A stretch of 47,504 nucleotides of DNA from Albibeggiatoa sp964388965. Lineage in GTDB: Bacteria > Pseudomonadota > Gammaproteobacteria > Beggiatoales > Beggiatoaceae. Shown here one piece after another: positions 42,213 through 47,504 of this stretch. A program made the translations under genes and the position numbers. The first letter of the stretch is position 1. Each line of letters opens with the position of its first letter. Under the pieces are notes generated by a model. That model had not been told where the DNA came from. It ran no database searches and saw only the letters and a list, made by a program, of their open reading frames with translations. The stretch is taken from NCBI GenBank assembly GCA_964388965.1, contig CAYMCP010000018.1:1-47504 (forward strand), written 5' to 3'.

Positions 42213-43643
42213 ATGACAAAGCCCAATCCACCCGATATGCCCAATGTATCCAATCTGGTAAAACCTTTTATCCCATTGATTACAAAATCAGTAATCGTTT
42301 TATTTCTTATCATATTCGGCTTGATGTTCTTAGGTTCATGGTATTTTGAGACGCAAGCAGGTCACACTTATTTCTACCAAAATACTTTGACCGGCAAAAC
42401 AGATGTTTACACAGAACCCGGTGTACATTTGCGAATGCCTTACTTCTCTAAAACGACCGAGTATAAGCAAGTGATGACAGTAGGTTTTGGTGAACAGGAT
42501 AGCGTAGTAACTCGTGCCGCCCGCGAAATTAACGTGCGTTTTGCTGATACTTATACCGGATTAATTACAATTACATTCCGCTTTAAGCTACCAGTCGATA
42601 AAGAAAAAATTAAAACGATGCACCGTGAATTCCGTAGTTTTAACAATCTCGTTGATGCTCTATTAACCAAAACGGCACGCGATGTTGTCGTGAATACATC
42701 GACTCAATATACAGGAGAAGAATTTTTTCAAGGTGCATTAAATCAATTTAAAGCATCACTTATTGATCAATTACGCTATGGTATCTACGAAACAGAACGT
42801 AAACAAGTTGAAATAGTGCAAACTGGTTTAGCTCCAATTGGTTTAGGTCAGGAAAATTCTAATGAATTGCGTAAATCGAAAACACTCGTTTGGAAAACTG
42901 TACCTGTTGTGGATAATGCGGGTAGATATGTGCGTTTAGACAATCCACTTGAGCGTTATGGTATCGAAGTCACGCAAGTAACTATTGGTAATACGCGCCC
43001 TGAACAGCAGTTAGAAAATTTATTAGCGGAGAAAAAACGCTTGGTTGCCGATAGAATTAAAAGTGTGCAAGAACAAGAAACTGCGAAAGAACAGGCTAAA
43101 ACAGCACAATTAAAAGCTGAAATTCAGCGCACCATCGCAAAACAGGAAGCGTTGAAACAAAAGGAATTGGCTGTAATTGTAAAACAACGTGAAGTGGAAG
43201 AGGCTGAAAAACAAGCGGATAAAGAAAAAATTGAGCAGCAAAAATTGAAAGATTTAGCCGTGATTCAAAAAGCGAAAGAGTTGGAAATTGCACAAGCTAA
43301 TCGTGACATTCAAGCTGCAAACTATGAAGCCGCTAAATTTGAAGCGCAAGCGATTCGTGAAAAAGGTCTAGCAGAAGCTGAAGTCACTAAGGCAATGTAC
43401 AACGCATTTGAACCAGAAATCTATGCAGCCGAACTACAACGCGATATTGCAAATATTATTTATCCTAATTTACGTCACATTAAAATCGAGATGCCGAATA
43501 ATGTCGTTAATTTAGGTAATAAGGATGGAAAAGCTACCTTACCAACCAATTTAGATATATTATCAAGCTTCGCCACCATCGGCACAATGGAAAAACTTAA
43601 ACGGCAAGCAGCATTAGAAAGTCCAACTGATTCAGCGCAATAA
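42213..43643 (+). CDS. SPFH/Band 7 domain membrane protein
   Basis: 476-residue prohibitin/flotillin-type protein anchored by one N-terminal helix (about residues 25-46, VIVLFLIIFGLMFLGSWYF). The SPFH domain (about 50-270) includes YTEPGVHLRMPYFSKT and GLITITFRFKLPVD. It is followed by a long Ala/Glu/Lys/Gln coiled coil (about 275-400), typical of ring- or cage-forming SPFH proteins that organise membrane patches or proteases. AGGAAGG precedes the ATG. There is no NfeD partner or FtsH next to it, so its client is not known. It converges with ntrC across a shared hairpin. Confidence 0.88.
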   Translation: MTKPNPPDMPNVSNLVKPFIPLITKSVIVLFLIIFGLMFLGSWYFETQAGHTYFYQNTLTGKTDVYTEPGVHLRMPYFSKTTEYKQVMTVGFGEQDSVVTRAAREINVRFADTYTGLITITFRFKLPVDKEKIKTMHREFRSFNNLVDALLTKTARDVVVNTSTQYTGEEFFQGALNQFKASLIDQLRYGIYETERKQVEIVQTGLAPIGLGQENSNELRKSKTLVWKTVPVVDNAGRYVRLDNPLERYGIEVTQVTIGNTRPEQQLENLLAEKKRLVADRIKSVQEQETAKEQAKTAQLKAEIQRTIAKQEALKQKELAVIVKQREVEEAEKQADKEKIEQQKLKDLAVIQKAKELEIAQANRDIQAANYEAAKFEAQAIREKGLAEAEVTKAMYNAFEPEIYAAELQRDIANIIYPNLRHIKIEMPNNVVNLGNKDGKATLPTNLDILSSFATIGTMEKLKRQAALESPTDSAQ

Positions 43644-43648
43644 AATTC

Positions 43649-43689
43649 ACTAAGATTGGCAATTTATGGTTGACTTTGCCAGTCTTAGT
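43649..43689. terminator. Bidirectional hairpin between the SPFH gene and ntrC
   Basis: Arms ACTAAGATTGGCAA (43649-43662) and TTGCCAGTCTTAGT (43676-43689) pair over 14 positions, with one G-U, around a 13-base loop. It lies between two convergent genes, five bases after the SPFH stop. On the minus strand GAATTTTATT follows, so it best fits the end of the ntrBC transcript, and it probably also ends the SPFH one. Confidence 0.7.
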
Positions 43690-43711
43690 AATTAAAAAAT
43701 GAGTTCTATAG

Positions 43712-45112
43712 CTAACAATCCTCATCATCTATAGCTAATTCTTTAATTTTACGAGTTAAAGTATTACGTCCCCAACCCAGCAATTTAGCCGCATCTTGTC
43801 GTTTTCCACCTGTATATTTCAATGCTGTTTTAATCATAATCGCTTCAAAACGTGGCAATGCTTCGTCTAATAAACTCGTTTCTGTTCCTGTAATTAATTG
43901 TTGTTCTGCCCAAATTTGTAAGCTCGATTCCCATGAATGTTCTAATGTTGCAGCCTGTTTGCGTAATTCTGAAGGTAAATCTTCGATCAGAATTTTATTG
44001 CTAGAAGCCATTACAGTTAACCAGTGGCAAACATTTTCTAATTGTCGCACGTTACCAGGCCATTTTAACTGTGATATATACTTTTCAGTTTCTGTTACGA
44101 TTATTTTCGGCTCAACGCCTAATGCCCGTGCAGAGCTAGTGAGAAAGTGACGCATTAAAGTTGCGATGTCCTCGCACCGTTCACGTAAAGGTGGAATATG
44201 AATCCGAATCACATTGAGACGATGATATAAATCTTCACGAAAAACGCCTTGTTTAGCTCGATTTTCTAAATCTTGATGCGTTGCGGCGATAATTCGCACA
44301 TCCACTTTAATCGGCGTATGACCGCCAACGCGGAAAAATGTACCATCTGCCAATACACGAAGTAGTCGCGTTTGCAATTCTGCCGGCATGTCGCCTATTT
44401 CATCTAAAAATAAAGTGCCACCATTAGCTTGCTCAAAACGCCCAATGCGTTGATTTGCAGCACCAGTAAATGCACCACGTTCGTGCCCAAATAATTCAGA
44501 TTCAAGTAAATCTTTAGGAATAGCGGCGGTATTAAGTGCAATAAACGGTTTTTGTGCGCGTGGGCTGTGTTTGTGTAAGGCATGAGCGACTAATTCTTTA
44601 CCCGTGCCAGATTCACCAGTAATCAAAACCGTGATGTGAGAGCGCGATAAGCGACCAATAGCACGAAATACTTCTTGCATCGCCGCTGATGATCCAATAA
44701 TTTCACTTGGTTTTATCGTTTCAGCTCCAGTTTTATTGCTGCAATTTGCACTGCGCTGCATGGCGCGACGAATTAAATCAACAGCCTCGTCCACATCAAA
44801 TGGTTTCGGTAAATATTCAAACGCACCACCTTGATACGCAGCAACCGCAGTGTCTAAATCAGAGTAAGCCGTCATAATGATAACGGAAATATCTGGATAT
44901 AACTCATTGATTTTTTGTAATAAGCGTAACCCATCAACGCCGGGCATCCGAATATCTGTAATAATCGTATTAGGTTGTGATTCGTCCAACATTGGCAGCA
45001 CAGCGTTGGCATTTTCAAATCCGACAACTGGAATATCTGCTTTTTCTAATGCTTTTTTTAATACCCAACGAATAGATTTATCATCATCTATAACCCAAAC
45101 TTCATGCCGCAT
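43712..45112 (-). CDS. ntrC: Nitrogen regulation response regulator NtrC
   Basis: Sigma-54-dependent activator of nitrogen-control genes, phosphorylated by NtrB. The 466 residues match NtrC (469 in E. coli). Receiver: VWVIDDDKSIRW, phospho-Asp 53 in ITDIRMPG and the YLPKPF lysine. AAA+ domain: Walker A ITGESGTGKE, the sigma-54 contact loop ERGAFTGA, Walker B GGTLFLDEIGDMP and RVLADGTFFRVGG. The C-terminal Fis-type HTH is GGKRQDAAKLLGWGRNTLTR. The upstream ntrB lies 141 bases away, with a palindromic repeat in between. Confidence 0.96.
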   Translation of the reverse strand: MRHEVWVIDDDKSIRWVLKKALEKADIPVVGFENANAVLPMLDESQPNTIITDIRMPGVDGLRLLQKINELYPDISVIIMTAYSDLDTAVAAYQGGAFEYLPKPFDVDEAVDLIRRAMQRSANCSNKTGAETIKPSEIIGSSAAMQEVFRAIGRLSRSHITVLITGESGTGKELVAHALHKHSPRAQKPFIALNTAAIPKDLLESELFGHERGAFTGAANQRIGRFEQANGGTLFLDEIGDMPAELQTRLLRVLADGTFFRVGGHTPIKVDVRIIAATHQDLENRAKQGVFREDLYHRLNVIRIHIPPLRERCEDIATLMRHFLTSSARALGVEPKIIVTETEKYISQLKWPGNVRQLENVCHWLTVMASSNKILIEDLPSELRKQAATLEHSWESSLQIWAEQQLITGTETSLLDEALPRFEAIMIKTALKYTGGKRQDAAKLLGWGRNTLTRKIKELAIDDEDC

Positions 45113-45170
45113 ACAGTCAATTCCTTATGGATTAGGATTGTAAAATTATTTTATTAACTTCTCGCACATC

Positions 45171-45198
45171 GTAGAGACAAGGCATGCCTCGTCTCTAC
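45171..45198. repeat. 28-bp near-perfect palindrome in the ntrB-ntrC gap
   Basis: Arms GTAGAGAC and GTCTCTAC flank a core AGGCATGCCT that is itself a perfect palindrome; only one pair (45179/45190) is mismatched. Repeats with GTAGAGAC...GTCTCTAC ends are known as dispersed palindromes in cyanobacteria and some other bacteria, so this looks like a mobile or REP-like unit. It would form a strong hairpin in the ntrBC message. Confidence 0.75.
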
Positions 45199-45253
45199 AA
45201 AACCTCGTCGCTTTAGATTAATATTCATTTATTTTAAAAATGTCAAATGGGTT

Positions 45254-46318
45254 CTATACATCATCTTCTAACATAGGTAGCCATAATGTAAAAGTGGTTT
45301 GTCCCGGAACGCTATCACATTCAATAATACCTTCATGTTGATTTACAAGACTTTGCGCAATAGACAAACCTAAACCTGTTCCTTCGGCACGACCTGTTAC
45401 CAATGGGTAAAAAATTTGGTCTAGCAACTCGTCAGGCACACCAGGTCCGTCATCTTTGATGTCAATACGCAATACTAATTTATGGCGTTTATTGCCTAAA
45501 GTCATCTGTCTATGCACTCGCGTCCGAATCATAATCTCACCTTTACCGCCCATAGCCTGCGCTGCATTACGCACGATGTTAAGAATTGCTTGAATCAATT
45601 GATCTGGATCAGCCTGAAATTCTGGAATACTAGGATCAAAATCGCTGTGAATCGTTAAACTGTTACCTAACTCAGATAGCAGTAGTTGACGCACACGAAT
45701 CAATATTTGATGAATATTAATTATACGTTTATGACTTGCAATATTAGGTTGTAACATTCGATTGAGTAGGCTTTGTAGACGGTCAGCCTCTTCGATAATA
45801 ATATCTGTATATTCAAGTAATTGTTCATTAGGCAATTCACGTTCTAACAGTTGCGCCGCGCCACGCAAACCACCTAAAGGATTTTTAATTTCATGTGCCA
45901 AACCACGAATGACATTACGTGCAGCTTGTTGTTGTAGCAGTAAATTTTCTTCACGAGTGATACGCAGATGTTGACCAACTTGGATTAATTCAACCAGTAA
46001 ATATTGTTGTTCTGCTTCAAAAATAGGTGTAATAATGCAATCTACGGTGATGTTTCTTGTACCTAAAAAGTGTAGTCGTAATCCACGTTCAATGAGTGAG
46101 TAACGTTTAGCGACAATGTGCAATAAAGTTTTAGAGGTTAATTTTTCATGCGCTAAGACTTGCTGAATCGGTAGACCTTGCGCTTGTTTAGCACTGATTT
46201 CTAATAACGTTTCTGCTGATGAATTAATATTTAGTAGCCGAAATTTATTATCAAACCATAACACCGCAGTAGATAAATTTTCTAAGATTTGTTGTGCTAC
46301 CTGTGCTTGAGCCATCAT
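45254..46318 (-). CDS. ntrB: Nitrogen regulation sensor kinase NtrB
   Basis: Cytosolic kinase/phosphatase that senses nitrogen through PII and controls NtrC. The 354 residues are close to E. coli NtrB (349). A PAS domain (about residues 10-115: LENLSTAVLWFDNKFRLLNI) precedes HisKA with the phospho-histidine in RGLAHEIKNPLGGLRGAAQL (near residue 141). The HATPase domain has NIVRNAAQAMGG, DDGPGVP and GTGLGLSIAQSLV. The start at 46318 is the first of two adjacent ATG codons, with AAAGG 13 bases upstream. It is transcribed toward ntrC. Confidence 0.95.
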   Translation of the reverse strand: MMAQAQVAQQILENLSTAVLWFDNKFRLLNINSSAETLLEISAKQAQGLPIQQVLAHEKLTSKTLLHIVAKRYSLIERGLRLHFLGTRNITVDCIITPIFEAEQQYLLVELIQVGQHLRITREENLLLQQQAARNVIRGLAHEIKNPLGGLRGAAQLLERELPNEQLLEYTDIIIEEADRLQSLLNRMLQPNIASHKRIINIHQILIRVRQLLLSELGNSLTIHSDFDPSIPEFQADPDQLIQAILNIVRNAAQAMGGKGEIMIRTRVHRQMTLGNKRHKLVLRIDIKDDGPGVPDELLDQIFYPLVTGRAEGTGLGLSIAQSLVNQHEGIIECDSVPGQTTFTLWLPMLEDDV

Positions 46319-46427
46319 GCAGTTAGGATGCCTTTAAGTTGGATTCTGATTTGAATATTTGGAATTTGAGATTAATTAGATTTTTAACGGGTTTTACGTG
46401 AAATGGATAAAACTTTGCTAAAATTAG

Positions 46428-47003
46428 CTAGATTATATCGAAATATAAAATTAACGCGATGATAAATAAAAATAATAATAAAATAAAATTTAAACTAGCT
46501 AATCCGTATAAATCGTAATTTACGCCTAAAAACCGCAGTATTTTTGTCTCACCATTCGATAATTTTTTTAAACGCACCAAAATTTCAAGTGCTAAAACAT
46601 CCTTAAATAATTCTTCGATGCTTTCTAGTTCTGCTTCGCTGAGACGTGTTTTATAGTTTTTTAAATTATCATCATTACTGGATTTTTGATCTGTTGTCGT
46701 TAATTTTAATACTTTAATTTTTAAAAAATCCTGTTTTTCAACTGGTAAATACACGTAATTTCTAGGCACCTTTTTATATCGCTGCAAGTCCATGATGATT
46801 TTTTTTTCAAGCCAATTTTGTAAAAATCTAAGTGCACACATGTTGAGAAAGAAGATAATAGCAGTGGCAGCTAGTAAGGATACGAGTACTTTCACAAATA
46901 AAAAATGAAATGTGTTTACTACTGACACGAATAGAATTAATAATATTATTATGCTGTAGACAATTTGATATTGATTTAAATATTTCATGAAAAAACTAAC
47001 CAT
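46428..47003 (-). CDS. Small membrane protein of unknown function
   Basis: 191 residues with two N-terminal membrane helices (about 14-33 and 36-58: VYSIIILLILFVSVVNTF, VLVSLLAATAIIFFLNM), a polar middle rich in Lys and Glu, and a final helix (about 168-189). No family is recognised. The first ATG at 47003 has no clear ribosome site; an alternative ATG is five codons later. It lies upstream of ntrB on the same strand with a 109-base gap, and next to an insertion-sequence end at 47072. Confidence 0.5.
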   Translation of the reverse strand: MVSFFMKYLNQYQIVYSIIILLILFVSVVNTFHFLFVKVLVSLLAATAIIFFLNMCALRFLQNWLEKKIIMDLQRYKKVPRNYVYLPVEKQDFLKIKVLKLTTTDQKSSNDDNLKNYKTRLSEAELESIEELFKDVLALEILVRLKKLSNGETKILRFLGVNYDLYGLASLNFILLLFLFIIALILYFDII

Positions 47004-47071
47004 AATGTAGCACTAGCAGTACCTAATACAAAGCACCAGACTACGATATATAAAATATCTGCTAAAGTGAT

Positions 47072-47201
47072 AATACCTTCGCCAAAGGTTGGAAAAAATG
47101 AGCAATTAGGGTAAAAAGTAAAGAGTCCAAATCCATCGCTTTTTATCAGCCAATTGTTCATGAACGAAATTAGCACAATTCTACAACTGATTGCTTTTTA
47201 A
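47072..47201 (+). mobile_element. Insertion-sequence left end, copy B, with broken transposase start
   Basis: Bases 47072-47180 match the reverse complement of 29810-29921 at close to 80 percent by eye. On the plus strand the unit starts ATACCTTCGCCAAAGGTT and leads to ATGAACGAAATTAGCACAAT at 47160. This reads MNEISTIL, as in copy A (MNEINTIL), then breaks off at a stop at 47201. Only the outer end and a few codons remain. Confidence 0.6.
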
Positions 47202-47483
47202 AGGTAGACAACTCTAATCTTGATAATTTTTTAATCCAGTAAATCCCGATTCAGACCAAAGGAGTGCATGTTATTTTGCGCGAAAAGCTACACGAGCAAA
47301 ACAAGTTTTGCACGCCTGCATCAAAAAAAATCGCGATCGCGCCACGCGCGATAAAGGGTAAAAAAACAAAAAGGCAAAGGGCTAAAGTGCTAAAATACAA
47401 AGAGAAATCTAGGCGCGAACACTGCAAACAAAACGAACCCCGTCAGCGTCAGCAATTCTCATTTTAAATTTCATGAATCTAGT
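47202..47483. other. Gene-poor stretch of unusual composition
   Basis: Holds the 7-bp inverted repeat GCAAAAC / GTTTTGC near 47298, the palindrome CGCGATCGCG near 47332, the string CCACGCGCGAT, and then a strongly purine-rich tract of AAAGGG and AAAGGC units (about 47353-47412). GC-rich palindromes such as these are absent from the rest of the window. An open frame from GTG at 47264 has a ribosome-like AAAGGAG but an implausible basic, low-complexity product. Confidence 0.4.
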
Positions 47484-47504
47484 CAATACCTTCGCCAAAG
47501 GTTG
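47484..47504 (+). mobile_element. Insertion-sequence left end, copy C, cut by the window end
   Basis: The last 21 bases, CAATACCTTCGCCAAAGGTT plus one G, equal the outer end of copies A and B. The element continues past the window, in the plus orientation, and could be an intact member of the family. Confidence 0.55.

Noticed and set aside
46985..47176. Minus-strand frame of 63 codons reading FMNNWLIKSDGFGLFTFY, partly matched by a frame at 29810-29921
   Set aside because: The apparent protein conservation comes from the insertion-sequence end shared by both sites. The frame runs out of that end into unrelated sequence and has only a GTG start with no ribosome site.
47264..47467. Plus-strand frame of 67 codons with a ribosome-like AAAGGAG
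   Set aside because: The product is almost only Lys, Arg and Gln, following the purine-rich DNA. The alternative ATG four bases later gives a different short frame.
1..47504. CRISPR arrays, tRNA and rRNA genes
   Set aside because: No regularly spaced direct repeats and no cloverleaf or rRNA-like stretch were recognised in the spacers. Small RNAs cannot be excluded by reading.

Overview
The window looks like a chromosomal piece from an AT-rich, sulfur-oxidising gammaproteobacterium of the Beggiatoa/Thiothrix kind. This is an inference from gene content, not from any search. The signs are an octaheme tetrathionate-reductase-family cytochrome with its cytochrome b, a CbbQ-type ATPase, NtrB/NtrC, PilU, HrpA, a three-lipoyl AceF next to AceE, a paired hypoxanthine and methylthioinosine salvage operon, a very large multi-PAS kinase, and glutamine-rich proteins with A/T-ending codons.

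Layout. 1-2.5 kb: octaheme cytochrome c and membrane cytochrome b in one operon, followed by what looks like the tail of a lost ABC transporter. 2.8-4.0 kb (minus): an operon of a MESH1-like small alarmone hydrolase, YciI and BolA. 4.3-7.4 kb: a glycosyltransferase, an orphan cbbQ and an AhpD-like protein. 7.7-14.5 kb: a 1905-residue sensor kinase with about nine PAS domains and one GAF domain, followed four bases later by a response-regulator/kinase hybrid. 14.6-22.2 kb: an NDUFA9-like SDR protein, aceE-aceF, and the hpt/MTI-phosphorylase pair. 22.3-28.1 kb: an M23-family envelope protein, pilU, an ABM monooxygenase, a FIST sensor protein (minus) and a secreted CAP-domain protein. 28.9-37.3 kb: a TorF-like porin (minus), an M1-like/ChaN/PDZ fusion protein, a FmdB zinc ribbon (minus) and hrpA. 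37.3-43.6 kb: a SpoIIAA-like protein, ybaK, a secreted protein with an internal duplication, a membrane histidine kinase and an SPFH protein. 43.7-46.3 kb (minus): ntrB and ntrC separated by a palindromic repeat. 46.4-47.5 kb: a small membrane protein and insertion-sequence ends.

The coding part is mostly housekeeping and signalling. The least explained structure lies in the spacers. I find three roughly 105-bp elements with inverted ends (24964, 28459, 28674). One of them sits between two pieces of a decayed IS630-like transposase. A second family of insertion-sequence left ends occurs three times (29.8 kb, 47.1 kb and the last 21 bases of the window). There are also a 31-bp spacer repeat shared by two distant loci, a palindrome inside the ntrBC operon, and several short gene tails. 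The clearest protein-level novelty candidates are the M1-like/ChaN/PDZ fusion and the internally duplicated secreted protein at 38.9-40.1 kb. I found no CRISPR array, tRNA or rRNA, and no obvious defence or biosynthetic cluster.
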